64,000 nt of DNA from Desulfuromonas soudanensis (GCF_001278055.1 NZ_CP010802.1:3224001-3288000); one strand, 5' to 3'. Shown: positions 50,803-59,237, counted from the stretch's first letter. Notes: a model not told the origin generated them from the letters alone. Made by a program: numbers and translations.

Positions 50803-52299
50803 TTACTTGACCACCTGACTGAGCATGTTGGGCCTGGTGAGGGCGGGCTCGATGATCTCGAGGGTCTGACCGGTTTTGACCCCGTTCATCCGCGCCTCGA
50901 TGCCGCTGGGGAAGATGGCCAGGACATCGTAGGTTTTGCCGGAGCTGAGGCCGAAGTGCAGCTCCTGGGGCTCCTGGGCACAGAAGCCGCTGGCGCTGCG
51001 CAACTCCCGCAGGGCGAGGAGTTTGTCCTGGCCCTTTTCGAAGACCTTGACCTTGGCTCCAAAGGAGTCACGATTGGAGACGGTGCCGGTCAACTTGACC
51101 TTGATCCAGTTCTTGTCGTCCTGGTTGTTTTTGTAGAGCTTGTTGGGGGCTCCCCAGTTCACCACGTAAAGGTCGAGATCGCCGTCGTTGTCGATATCGG
51201 CAAAAGCGGTCCCCTTGGTGCGGACCGTCTGGCACTGGAGCTGGGGCTGGGATTCGGCGATGTTGACGAAATTCCCCTTGCCGTCGTTGACGTAGAGCTG
51301 GTTGGCGAGCTTGCAGTCCCCTTCGTAGAGGTCGACGTCGCCGTCGTGGTCGATGTCGCCGAAAGTCGGCCCCTTCCCCCACCCTTCGTGATCGGACTTG
51401 ATCTTCTCCGAGGCCTGGGTGAAATGCCCCTTGCCGTCATTGAGATAGAGGTTGTTGGGCCCGACGTAGTTGGAGACGAAAAGATCGAGGGTCCCGTTGT
51501 TGTCGATGTCGGCAAAGGTGGCGCCGAGGCCCCAGTTGCCGTCGTCGACGCCGGCGGCCTTGGACGTTTCGGTGAAGGTGCCGTTGCCGTTGTTGATATA
51601 GAGCTTGTTGGGCTCGCCGGCCGGATAACGGCCGTTGACCACGTAGAGATCGGCAAAGTTGTCGCCGTTGACATCGGCCCAGACCCCCATCCAGCTCCAG
51701 GAGCGGTCGCCGACGCCGGCGGCATCGGTCACGTCGCCGAAGGTGCCGTCGCCGTTGTTGCGGAAAAGGACGTTCTTGGCGCCGACGCCATAGTTGGCGC
51801 AGTAGATGTCGAGAAAGCCGTCGTTGTCGTAGTCGACGAAGGAGGCGGCGTAGGTGAAGGCCTTGAGGCCGACTCCGGCCTTTTCGGTGACATCCTCGAA
51901 GGTGCCGTTGCCGAGGTTGCGGAAGAGGCGGTTGGCCTCGATTTCATACTGTCCGCCCGTGGCAAGATAGAGGTCCATGTAGCCGTCGTTGTCGTAGTCG
52001 CCGAACACGCTCCCCATGGCGAATCCGGGATAGTCGAGTCCGGTTCCGGCCTTGGCGGTAATGTCCTCGAAGCGGCCGGCGCCCTTGTTCAGGTAGAGCC
52101 GGTTGGCGCCCCCCTTGTTGGAGACGTAGAGATCCGTGAGCCCGTCGTTGTTGATGTCGGCAAAAGCGACCCCCTTACCGAGACCTTCGTCGGCCACACC
52201 GGCAGCGGTGGAAATGTCGACAAACTCCTTGGCGACCGCGGTGCCGGCGAAGACCAGCGCAGTCACAACCAGAATCGCCCCTAATGTTTTTTTATCCAT
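50803..52299 (-). CDS. secreted FG-GAP/VCBS beta-propeller with C-terminal ASPIC/UnbV domain (CRTAC1-like)
   Basis: 498 residues; Sec signal (MDKKTLGAILVVTALVFAGTAVA). About seven repeats of the form F.D.(D/N).DG..D(L/I)Y..N.....N.LY.N.G.G.F.(D/E) run to residue ~395, for example FADINNDGLTDLYVSNKGG and FGDIDHDGDVDLYEGDCK. DxDxDG loops like these bind calcium in integrin-type propellers. The last ~95 residues are an ASPIC/UnbV domain (NWIKVKLTGTVSNRDSFGAKV, HFGLSSGKTYDVLAIFPSG in family terms). It is flanked by its own sigma-54 promoter and a strong terminator. It is likely an abundant extracellular or periplasmic protein. Confidence 0.9.
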   Translation of the reverse strand: MDKKTLGAILVVTALVFAGTAVAKEFVDISTAAGVADEGLGKGVAFADINNDGLTDLYVSNKGGANRLYLNKGAGRFEDITAKAGTGLDYPGFAMGSVFGDYDNDGYMDLYLATGGQYEIEANRLFRNLGNGTFEDVTEKAGVGLKAFTYAASFVDYDNDGFLDIYCANYGVGAKNVLFRNNGDGTFGDVTDAAGVGDRSWSWMGVWADVNGDNFADLYVVNGRYPAGEPNKLYINNGNGTFTETSKAAGVDDGNWGLGATFADIDNNGTLDLFVSNYVGPNNLYLNDGKGHFTQASEKIKSDHEGWGKGPTFGDIDHDGDVDLYEGDCKLANQLYVNDGKGNFVNIAESQPQLQCQTVRTKGTAFADIDNDGDLDLYVVNWGAPNKLYKNNQDDKNWIKVKLTGTVSNRDSFGAKVKVFEKGQDKLLALRELRSASGFCAQEPQELHFGLSSGKTYDVLAIFPSGIEARMNGVKTGQTLEIIEPALTRPNMLSQVVK

Positions 52300-52349
52300 G
52301 GTCCTCTCCTTTTCACCGAAAACGCAGATTCATTTCTTGTGTGCAGTAT

Positions 52350-52367
52350 CAGCAATCCCTGTTCCAA
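52350..52367 (-). promoter_or_regulatory. sigma-54 (-24/-12) promoter of the FG-GAP/UnbV gene
   Basis: Minus strand reads TGGAACAGGGATTGCT: GG-N10-GC, perfect TTGCT, one change in the -24 half. The predicted start is about 40 bases before the ATG. The rest of the 275-base gap shows nothing else. Confidence 0.75.
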
Positions 52368-52574
52368 GACTTTCAAAAAAACGGGAACGGGTTCAATCCT
52401 TATAGCAAGGAGAACGGGCAAGTCAAGACCCCTTCGCCATGTGGCCGGATCATCCTGTCTTCTGGCGGAGAATTGCCAGCAAAACGCCCTCGGGCGGGAT
52501 GTTCTGCAAAAAACGCGCCCACCCGCTTCTGGCAGAAACCCGTCACCGGGACAGGTTGGAGCGTCAGAAGTCCA

Positions 52575-53531
52575 TCAGCTGAACAACTGATACCCCCAGC
52601 CGAGAAGGACCGCCCCGCCAAGGCTCACCCCGAGGTAGACCAGAACCACCCGGCGGCGGAACATCCCCCACAGGGCGAGGATGGCCGGGAGACTGGAAAC
52701 CGGCCCGGCCATCAGGAGGGTCAGGGCGGCGCCGTGGTCGATCCCCCGCTCCAGGAGTCCGGCGAGGATGGGAATGATCGGAATCTGATTGGTCGGCAGC
52801 GGCAGCCCGATGAGTCCGGCCAGCAGCACCGAGACGAAACTTTTCTGCCCCACCAGCAGGGTGATCCAGGAGAGGGGGACGAGGGTGACGATCAGGGCCT
52901 CGAGAACGATGGCCAGCAGCAGGTACTTGCCGACGAACAGGGCGGCGTCGAGGGTCCGGTCGCAGATGAAGCGCAGCCGGCTCGCCCGTGGAACGATGGT
53001 CATGGTGCGCACCGCCACGCCGTTGGCCGAGCCGATCTCGTAGGCGCTGGCCAGGGTGCCGTCTTCCCGATGGACGGGGCGCAGGGTGACCTGATCCCCG
53101 GCGAGAAAACCCTGTCTGACCAGCGCCTGGACGACGAGTCCGGCCGAAAGGCCGAGGACCCCGGCGCCGAGGAATTTGAGCACGGCCCATTTGAGGCCGA
53201 GGCCGCTGTAGGTCAGCAAGAGGGCATCCGGACCCATGATCGGCGAGGTCACCAGCAGGGCGATGAGGGGCGCCAGGGGGGTGCCGAGCATCGCCAGGGA
53301 GATCACCACCGGCAGGATGCCGCAGGCGCAGAGGGGAGAGACCATGCCGACGCCGACGGCCAGAACGATCCCGTAGGATCCGGCGCGGTTGACGTAGTCA
53401 CGCAGCCGCAGATCGAGACGGTACCCCTTGATGACGCCGACAAGGACCACCGAGAGAAGAAAAAACCACCACATCCGGGCGATTTCGTCGCCGATGACGG
53501 TGAGGATCTGCAGCAGAATCGATTCAGGCAT
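52575..53531 (-). CDS. ArsP/DUF318-type permease
   Basis: 318 residues, about eight to ten membrane helices. The start MPESILLQILTVIGDEIARMWWFF and the block SPLCACGILPVVISLAMLGTP with a paired-cysteine CxC are typical of the permease family PF03773, some members of which export copper, zinc or organoarsenicals. A second matching half follows (LLAGLIGLPLPTNQIPIIPIL). ATG 53531 overlaps the FmdE gene by 8 bases. Substrate unknown; the CxC suggests soft-metal handling. Confidence 0.85.
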   Translation of the reverse strand: MPESILLQILTVIGDEIARMWWFFLLSVVLVGVIKGYRLDLRLRDYVNRAGSYGIVLAVGVGMVSPLCACGILPVVISLAMLGTPLAPLIALLVTSPIMGPDALLLTYSGLGLKWAVLKFLGAGVLGLSAGLVVQALVRQGFLAGDQVTLRPVHREDGTLASAYEIGSANGVAVRTMTIVPRASRLRFICDRTLDAALFVGKYLLLAIVLEALIVTLVPLSWITLLVGQKSFVSVLLAGLIGLPLPTNQIPIIPILAGLLERGIDHGAALTLLMAGPVSSLPAILALWGMFRRRVVLVYLGVSLGGAVLLGWGYQLFS

Positions 53532-54069
53532 GGCGACCGTCCACCCCGAGAGCTTCGGGATCGGAAAGGACGGGACGCACTTCGAGGAGATTTTCTTCGT
53601 CCTCGCCGCGGAGCCTGACCAGCACCCCCTCGAGGATCGCCTCCCGTCGGCCTTCCCGCTCCCTGAGTTCCTCTCCCGAGAGTCCCGGGCGCTCCCGCTC
53701 CAGAACCTCGCTGACCTTCCGGTACTCCCCGGCGATGGCGAGGGCTTCCGCACTGAGGGTCGCTTCGACCCCCCCGCCGTCCTGACGGCGCACCAGCGTC
53801 AGGGCGTGCCTCCCTTCCTCGCGGACCAGGAGGTTGCCGGCGGCCAGGGTGCAGCCGGTGGCGACTCCGATGCCGTCCAGGGCGCAGGTCCGGGTATGGT
53901 AGATGGCCAGGAGATCCTCATCGGGATCGGCGGCCAGATGCCGGAATACGGCGTAGCCGAGACGACCGCCGAGCGTGCTCATCGGGCAGCGGTGGCCGTG
54001 ACGGCGATAGATCTCCTCAAAGAGCTCCGGCGGCACCGCCCCGGGGAACGTTCCCCCTTCAGAATTCAT
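53524..54069 (-). CDS. FmdE-family protein
   Basis: 181 residues. The FmdE domain signature is clear: HGHRCPMSTLGGRLGYAV, then HTRTCALDGIGVATGCTLAAGNL. The conserved His/Cys set probably binds a metal. Despite the name (formylmethanofuran dehydrogenase subunit E), most bacterial members have no methanofuran role. It sits between a degenerate AAA gene and a permease gene, overlapping both. A charged C-terminal part (ERERPGLSGEELREREGRRE) looks helical. The start is 54069; an upstream TTG/ATG at 54093 is possible. Confidence 0.85.
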   Translation of the reverse strand: MNSEGGTFPGAVPPELFEEIYRRHGHRCPMSTLGGRLGYAVFRHLAADPDEDLLAIYHTRTCALDGIGVATGCTLAAGNLLVREEGRHALTLVRRQDGGGVEATLSAEALAIAGEYRKVSEVLERERPGLSGEELREREGRREAILEGVLVRLRGEDEENLLEVRPVLSDPEALGVDGRHA

Positions 54070-54940
54070 AGTGATGCGGACAGTCGGTATCACGAATCTG
54101 GTGGTACTTGGCGGTCATGTCCGGGGTGAGAAAACAGCGGACCTCCTTGACGGCCCGAAGAAAATGCTCGCGGGTCACCGTAGGGCTGTCGGTCTTGATG
54201 GCGTTGACCGTGGCCCGCTTGCAGAGGCTCTCGATATCCCAGCCGACGTACCCCTCGCTCAGTTCCGAGAGCTCCTGACGGTCGATCCCCGGGGCCAGAT
54301 TGGGCATTTTGTCCATGTAGATATCGAGCATCCCGCGGCGATCGACGGCGGTGGGGGGGTGAACGAAGACCTTGCGGTTGTAGCGCTTTTTCTCCTTGAT
54401 CAGCGCCTGGTCGACGGTGTCGATGCGGTAGCAGGACCCGAGGAGCATGACGTTCGGGACCTGGTTGATGCGGTCGACCTGCTCGATGAAGAGCCGTGTC
54501 AGATCCTTGTCGGCAAAGGTCGGCGGCACGGCGCGCAGGTTCCCCGGACTCCACTCGTAGTCGCACCCGGCCCGCGGCGCCAGCCACTCGCAGTCGGAGA
54601 TGAAGAGAACGCAGGGGGCTTCATGGATGGCACAGTCGAAGGCCTCGACGAGCTCCGGCCCCTTGCCGAGCATCTCCTGCCCGGAGATATAGACGAAGCT
54701 GACCCCCGCCTCCCTGGCGCAGGCTTCGGCGAGCATGGTGATTCCGGTGCCGAGGGGGCCCCAGAGCATGACTCCGGCGGGAATCCCCAGGTTGTGCTGC
54801 CTGAGGAGTTCGGGCTTTTGCAGGGGGAGACAGACCATCTCCTTGAGGGTTTCCTTGACGTCGGCGTAGCCGCCGATGTCGTCCCAGCCGAGGATGGGAT
54901 CCCGGACTTCGTAAAAGATGTTGCTCAGTTTTCTATGCAT
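54059..54940 (-). CDS. AAA-family protein with degenerate ATPase motifs (proteasomal-ATPase/Cdc48-like)
   Basis: 293 residues, closest in layout to the classical AAA module: WDDIGGYADVKETLKEMVCLPLQKPELL, then the AAA large and small subdomains. The nucleotide motifs are broken. Walker A is GPLGTGIT with Ile67 in place of the lysine. Walker B reads VLFISDCE, where FIDEID is normal. Sensor 1 is LLGSCYRID, with Tyr171 for Asn, and the arginine-finger region reads KEKKRYNR. The codon for residue 67 is a clear ATC, not an error-prone run. It is likely a non-hydrolysing scaffold (inference). It is first of a three-gene operon with FmdE and a permease, behind a textbook sigma-54 promoter. Confidence 0.88.
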   Translation of the reverse strand: MHRKLSNIFYEVRDPILGWDDIGGYADVKETLKEMVCLPLQKPELLRQHNLGIPAGVMLWGPLGTGITMLAEACAREAGVSFVYISGQEMLGKGPELVEAFDCAIHEAPCVLFISDCEWLAPRAGCDYEWSPGNLRAVPPTFADKDLTRLFIEQVDRINQVPNVMLLGSCYRIDTVDQALIKEKKRYNRKVFVHPPTAVDRRGMLDIYMDKMPNLAPGIDRQELSELSEGYVGWDIESLCKRATVNAIKTDSPTVTREHFLRAVKEVRCFLTPDMTAKYHQIRDTDCPHHYEF

Positions 54941-55025
54941 GATTTGACCTGTCTCGTCGCCCCGAAAGATGAGCGGACGGATTGGAATGGGAGCCCGGAC
55001 GGAAAGAGGGTGCGTGACACGATGG

Positions 55026-55043
55026 GAGCAACATCCATGCCAC
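55026..55043 (-). promoter_or_regulatory. sigma-54 (-24/-12) promoter of the AAA-FmdE-permease operon
   Basis: Minus strand reads TGGCATGGATGTTGCT, a full match to TGGCAY-N5-TTGCW. It lies about 90 bases before the ATG and back to back with the glpK promoter. Confidence 0.85.
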
Positions 55044-55044
55044 C

Positions 55045-55072
55045 TTGACTCTCTTCCGTCTCCCCCTATAAT
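55045..55072 (+). promoter_or_regulatory. sigma-70 promoter of glpK
   Basis: TTGACT, 16 bases, TATAAT, 31 bases before the glpK ATG. Confidence 0.75.
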
Positions 55073-55102
55073 AGGGGTGCTGTCGGATTAAAGGAGCCGT
55101 TC

Positions 55103-56581
55103 ATGGAAAAATTCATTCTGGCCATCGACCAGGGGACCACCGGGACCACCGCCCTGCTGATCGACCGCCAGCTGCGGGTCCGCGGCCGGGCCACCGTCGA
55201 TTTTCCCCAGCACTTCCCGAGGCCGGGATGGGTGGAACACGATCCGGAAGAGATCTGGTTTTCGGTGCAGCAGGCCGTCCGCCGCGCCCTGCAGAACGGC
55301 CATATCAAGCCGGGAGCCCTGGCCGGTATCGGCATCACCAACCAGCGCGAGACGACCCTCCTCTGGGAGCGCAGCAGCGGCCGGCCGGTCGCCAACGCCA
55401 TCGTCTGGCAGTGCCGGCGCAGCGCCGAGATCTGCGAAGAGTTGAAAAACCGGGGGCTGGAGGAACGCTTCCGTCAAAAGACCGGGCTCCTTCTCGATCC
55501 CTACTTCTCGGGGACCAAGCTGACCTGGCTGCTGCGCGACGGTCCCGAACTGCACCGCCGCGCCCTGGCGGGGGAACTGGCCTTCGGCACCATCGACACC
55601 TTCCTGGTCTGGCGCCTGACCGGCGGCGCCAACCACGTCACCGACGTCTCCAACGCCTCGCGCACCCTGATGATGAATCTGGAGGACCTCTCCTGGGATG
55701 AGGAGCTCGTGGAGCTGCTCGAAGTTCCCGGAGCGCTCCTGCCGGAAATCGTCCCCTCCTCGTCCCCCTACGGCCAAACCCGGGGGCTGGAATTCCTCCC
55801 CGACGGCATTGTCGTCTCCGGCATGGCCGGCGACCAGCAGGCGGCCCTCTTCGGCCAGGCCTGTTTCAACGCCGGCGAGGCCAAGTGCACCTACGGCACC
55901 GGTGCCTTTCTCCTCGAGAACACCGGGGAGGAGATCGTCCGCAGCCAAAACGGCCTGCTGACCACCGTGGCCTGGCAACTGGGGGGACGGACCAGCTACG
56001 CCCTGGAAGGGAGCGCCTTCATCGCCGGGGCCGCGGTGCAGTGGCTGCGCGACGGACTCGGGGTGATCCCGGCCGCCTCCGACATCGAAGCGTTGGCATC
56101 CAGCGTCCCCGACAGCGGCGGGATAATCTTCGTCCCGGCCCTGACCGGTCTCGGCGCCCCCCACTGGCGCAGCGAGGCGCGGGGGACGATCAGCGGCATC
56201 ACCCGGGGAACGACGGCGGCCCATCTGGCCCGGGCGACCCTCGAAGGCATCGCCCTGCAGATCTGCGACCTGGCCGGAGCGATGGGGGAGGACCGCGGAC
56301 AACCGATGGTCCTTCTCAAGGTCGACGGCGGCGCCGCCCACAACAACCTCCTCATGCAGCTGCAGGCCGACCTCTCCGGGCTCACCGTGGTTCGCCCGTC
56401 GATGGTGGAAACCACCGCCCTGGGGGCGGCGATGCTTGCCGGTCTCGGATGCGGCTTCTGGACCGACGTCGCGGCCCTGTCCGCCGCCTGGAGCGAAGAG
56501 CGGCGCTTCCTGCCGCAGATGGCACCCGAAGAGCGCGGCGAACTCCTCGACGCCTGGCACCGGGCGGTGCTCAAGGCCTAG
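55103..56581 (+). CDS. glpK: glycerol kinase
   Basis: 492 residues. The FGGY-family ATPase start FILAIDQGTTGTTALLID, GIGITNQRETTLLWER, TYGTGAF, LEGSAFIAGAAVQWLRD and LKVDGGAAHNNLLMQ are all in place. It phosphorylates glycerol to sn-glycerol 3-phosphate. An AAAGGAG site precedes the ATG. No glycerol transporter or dehydrogenase gene is adjacent, so it stands alone here. FGGY kinases can differ in substrate, but the overall match to glycerol kinase is strong. Confidence 0.95.
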   Translation: MEKFILAIDQGTTGTTALLIDRQLRVRGRATVDFPQHFPRPGWVEHDPEEIWFSVQQAVRRALQNGHIKPGALAGIGITNQRETTLLWERSSGRPVANAIVWQCRRSAEICEELKNRGLEERFRQKTGLLLDPYFSGTKLTWLLRDGPELHRRALAGELAFGTIDTFLVWRLTGGANHVTDVSNASRTLMMNLEDLSWDEELVELLEVPGALLPEIVPSSSPYGQTRGLEFLPDGIVVSGMAGDQQAALFGQACFNAGEAKCTYGTGAFLLENTGEEIVRSQNGLLTTVAWQLGGRTSYALEGSAFIAGAAVQWLRDGLGVIPAASDIEALASSVPDSGGIIFVPALTGLGAPHWRSEARGTISGITRGTTAAHLARATLEGIALQICDLAGAMGEDRGQPMVLLKVDGGAAHNNLLMQLQADLSGLTVVRPSMVETTALGAAMLAGLGCGFWTDVAALSAAWSEERRFLPQMAPEERGELLDAWHRAVLKA

Positions 56582-56598
56582 AACGACGGGCGCCTCTC

Positions 56599-56916
56599 CT
56601 AGAGATCGTTGAGGAGACGGTAAATGCGCTGCTCCAGTTCCCAGATGGCGGCGGCGCGATCCTCCTCTCCCTGCTCATCGAGAAAAATTCGCGCCCGGTC
56701 GAGCTGGGTGTGGGCCTTGAGGAGGACCGGAGTGAGCTGGGATTCTAGCTTGATTCGGGGGATTTCCCCCACCTGCTCCTGCAGCTCACGCAGTCCCTGG
56801 ACCCCCTGATTGTAGCTCTCCACCTCCGCCCGCCCGGCACCGACGACGGCCGCCAGCTCCATTCCGTACCCCTCGATATCCCGCACCAGCTCCCGATAAC
56901 GATCCGATATACTCAT
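56599..56916 (-). CDS. small helical protein of unknown function
   Basis: 105 residues from ATG 56916, without signal peptide or membrane segment. It is nearly all predicted helix with heptad-like spacing (DRYRELVRDIEGYGMELAAV, VQGLRELQEQV, AIWELEQRIYRLLNDL), so it may form a coiled coil. It is convergent with glpK and divergent from the second TPP leader. I recognise no family. The Shine-Dalgarno (GAGGGAG) is rather far from the start. Confidence 0.65.
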   Translation of the reverse strand: MSISDRYRELVRDIEGYGMELAAVVGAGRAEVESYNQGVQGLRELQEQVGEIPRIKLESQLTPVLLKAHTQLDRARIFLDEQGEEDRAAAIWELEQRIYRLLNDL

Positions 56917-57018
56917 AGTCTGACGACTCCCTCTGGGACAAAGACCTTGGCTGCAATGGAAAAGGAACATGGTAGTCAAAAGCCCCACCATTGACAACGA
57001 TAAAAACCCTTAAAAAAG

Positions 57019-57048
57019 TTGACTTGGCCGGGAGGCAGCTGGTAACGT
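57019..57048 (+). promoter_or_regulatory. promoter of the second TPP-controlled operon
   Basis: TTGACT, 18 bases, TAACGT, about 25 bases before the TPP aptamer. The -10 is weak. Confidence 0.45.
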
Positions 57049-57070
57049 GAGGTCACATTTTGAGATCGAA

Positions 57071-57160
57071 GCCCTAGGGGAGTAGTCTACTGAGAGCCTT
57101 GCAACGGCAAGGCGACCCTTTGAACCTGATCCGGATCATACCGGCGTAGGGAAGCGGCGC
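57071..57160 (+). promoter_or_regulatory. TPP riboswitch (THI element) upstream of thiF-thiS-thiG-thiH-thiE
   Basis: CTAGGGGAGTAGTCTACTGA, GAGAGCC, a P3 stem (CTTGCAACGGCAAG), GACCCTTTGAACCTGATCCG and CCGGCGTAGGGAAGCGGC give the complete THI core. Confidence 0.95.
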
Positions 57161-57187
57161 GAACATCGGAGAGGGAGACCTCTTTGC

Positions 57188-57214
57188 TGGGGCCGCTTTT
57201 CGCGGCCCTTTTGA
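57188..57214 (+). terminator. expression-platform hairpin of second TPP riboswitch
   Basis: GGGCCGC / GCGGCCC with loop TTTTC, followed by only four T. It lies between the aptamer and the ThiF start. It may terminate transcription or hide a start, since GAGGGAGACC followed by TTG 57184 lies just before it. Confidence 0.6.
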
Positions 57215-57219
57215 CGTTT

Positions 57220-58026
57220 ATGCGCATCCATATCAACGAAAAATCAGCCGAAATGGCCGACGACGCCACCCTCCTGCAGGTGCGGCAGCGTTTCAAGGCC
57301 GACGCCGACGTGATGATCGTCAACGGCTTCCCCGCCACCGTCGACGCAAGGCTCTGCGACGGCGACCGGGTGGTCCTGATACGCCGCGGCGAGCGCCCCG
57401 ACGCCGATGAGCTCGAGGCGTTGATGGCCGCCCGCCACACCCCGGGCGTACACGCCCGGATCAAACGTTCTGTCGTCGGTATCGCCGGTGCCGGCGGCCT
57501 CGGTTCCGCCATCGCCGTCGCTCTGGCGCGGATCGGGGTGGGGACACTGATCATCGCCGACTTCGACGTCGTCGAACCGTCCAATCTCAACCGCCAGCAG
57601 TATTTCATCGACCAGATCGGTCTCCCCAAGGTCGTGGCCCTGGCTGAGAACCTGGCGCGGATCAACCCCTACGTCAGGGTTGCCGCCCACAACCTGCGCC
57701 TGACCCCGGACAACATTCCGCAGCTCTTCGGCGAGGTGGACGTTCTGACCGAAGCCTTCGACGGCGCCGACCAGAAGGCCATGCTCGTCGAAACCTTTCT
57801 CGGATACTGCCCCGGGAGGCCGCTGGTCGCCGCCTCGGGAATGGCCGGATACGGCCCTTCCAACACCCTGACCACCCGCCGCGCCGCCGGCAATTTCTAT
57901 CTGGTCGGCGATCTGGAGTCGGCCGCCGGACCCGGCGAAGGGCTGATGGCCCCCCGGGTCGGCATCGCCGCCCACCATCAGGCCAACGCCGTGCTGCGAC
58001 TCCTCCTCGGCGAAGAACCGGGGTGA
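57220..58026 (+). CDS. thiF: ThiF-family adenylyltransferase with N-terminal ThiS-like domain
   Basis: 268 residues. Residues 1-65 resemble ThiS (MRIHINEKSAEMADDATLLQ, LCDGDRVVLIRRG) but end without the reactive Gly-Gly. From about residue 75 an E1/ThiF fold follows: VVGIAGAGGLGSAIAVALARIG, LIIADFDVVEPSNLNRQQYF. It adenylates the C-terminus of ThiS for sulfur transfer. I set the start at 57220, where ThiS homology begins, though no Shine-Dalgarno is visible there. TTG 57184 has a GAGGGAG site and would place the riboswitch hairpin inside the coding region. First gene of the thiazole operon. Confidence 0.88.
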   Translation: MRIHINEKSAEMADDATLLQVRQRFKADADVMIVNGFPATVDARLCDGDRVVLIRRGERPDADELEALMAARHTPGVHARIKRSVVGIAGAGGLGSAIAVALARIGVGTLIIADFDVVEPSNLNRQQYFIDQIGLPKVVALAENLARINPYVRVAAHNLRLTPDNIPQLFGEVDVLTEAFDGADQKAMLVETFLGYCPGRPLVAASGMAGYGPSNTLTTRRAAGNFYLVGDLESAAGPGEGLMAPRVGIAAHHQANAVLRLLLGEEPG

Positions 58027-58089
58027 AGAACCGCGTCTCGGGCAAGACGCAACAGAAATCCACCTTAATAACGACAGAAAAGCAGGGTG

Positions 58090-58165
58090 TTTAGCCACCA
58101 AGACACGGAGACACCAAGAAGAGCAACGAAAGGAACCAGCCTTACTTGGTGCCTTGGTGGCAAAT
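58090..58165. repeat. interspersed inverted-repeat element, copy 5 (CCACCAAGACAC variant)
   Basis: Left arm 58091-58121 (GCCACCAAGACACGGAGACA) and right arm 58141-58164 (CTTGGTGCCTTGGTGGCAAA) are near reverse complements. It lies in the thiF-thiS gap. Confidence 0.75.
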
Positions 58166-58211
58166 TTAAACTTTCATCGATTTCTAAGTACCCCAGGAGA
58201 GCCTTAGAACC

Positions 58212-58412
58212 ATGATGATCACCGTTAATGGCCGAGAGCGGGAGGTCGCCCCCGGAACGTCCGTCGGCGCCCTCCTCGAAACGCTGAACATGGAGATCGC
58301 CCGCGTCGCGGTTGAATTCAACCGGGCAATCCTCCCCCGGGATCGCCTCAGTGCCACCCTGCTGCAGGAGGGGGACACCCTGGAGATCGTCCAGTTCGTC
58401 GGCGGCGGATAG
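58212..58412 (+). CDS. thiS: sulfur carrier protein ThiS
   Basis: 66 residues, beta-grasp fold. [20 protein letters not shown] and [12 protein letters not shown] are family blocks, and the C-terminus is VGGG, supplying the thiocarboxylate-forming glycine pair. It carries sulfur to ThiG. Either of two adjacent ATG codons (58212, 58215) may start it; GGAGAG lies upstream. A separate ThiS beside a ThiS-like domain on ThiF means the latter is not the carrier. Confidence 0.93.
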   Translation: MMITVNGREREVAPGTSVGALLETLNMEIARVAVEFNRAILPRDRLSATLLQEGDTLEIVQFVGGG

Positions 58413-58462
58413 ATTTTCGACCGAACGCCTGATTCCCCAAACCCTTCACCGAGGATGACCCA

Positions 58463-59233
58463 ATGGATCCGTTGATCATTGCCGGCCGCAGCTTCCATTC
58501 CCGCCTGCTGGTCGGCACAGGCAAATTCGCTTCCAACGCCGCCATGGTCTCAGCCATGGAAGGATCGGGAGCCGAGATCGTCACTGTGGCCCTGCGTCGC
58601 GTCGACATCGACAATCCGGCCGACAGCATGCTCTCCCACATCGATCGCAACCGCTATCTCCTCCTCCCCAACACCAGCGGCGCCCGCGACGCCGAGGAGG
58701 CGGTGCGCCTGGCCCGTCTGGCCCGGGCCGCCGGCTGCGAGCCGTGGGTCAAGCTCGAGATCACCCCCGACCCCTACTACCTCCTCCCCGATCCCGTCGA
58801 GACCCTCAAGGCTGCCGAGATCCTGGTCAAAGAAGGGTTCATCGTCCTCCCCTACATCAATGCCGACCCGGTGCTGGCCAAGCGCCTGCAGGAAGTCGGT
58901 ACCGCCACCGTCATGCCCCTCGGCGCTCCCATCGGCTCCAACAGGGGACTCAGGACCCGGGATCTCATCGCCATCATCATCGAACAGGCGATCGTTCCGG
59001 TCATCGTCGACGCCGGACTCGGCGCCCCGTCCCACGCCGCCGAAGCGATGGAAATGGGAGCCGACGCCGTCCTGGTCAACACCGCCCTCGCCGTCAGCGC
59101 CAACCCCGGCGGGATGGGGATCGCCTTCAAAAAGGGGGTCGAGGCCGGCCGCGAGGCCTACCTGGCCGGACTCGGCAGGCAACAGGACCGCGCCGAGGCG
59201 TCGAGTCCCCTGACCGGATTCCTGGGAGACTGA
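58463..59233 (+). CDS. thiG: thiazole synthase ThiG
   Basis: 256 residues, TIM barrel. [55 protein letters not shown] (with the imine-forming lysine), PLGAPIGSN and [20 protein letters not shown] are all present. It builds the thiazole phosphate from deoxyxylulose phosphate, dehydroglycine and ThiS-bound sulfur. A GAGGA site precedes the ATG. It lies between thiS and thiH in the TPP-controlled operon. Confidence 0.97.
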   Translation: MDPLIIAGRSFHSRLLVGTGKFASNAAMVSAMEGSGAEIVTVALRRVDIDNPADSMLSHIDRNRYLLLPNTSGARDAEEAVRLARLARAAGCEPWVKLEITPDPYYLLPDPVETLKAAEILVKEGFIVLPYINADPVLAKRLQEVGTATVMPLGAPIGSNRGLRTRDLIAIIIEQAIVPVIVDAGLGAPSHAAEAMEMGADAVLVNTALAVSANPGGMGIAFKKGVEAGREAYLAGLGRQQDRAEASSPLTGFLGD

Positions 59234-59237
59234 TGCC

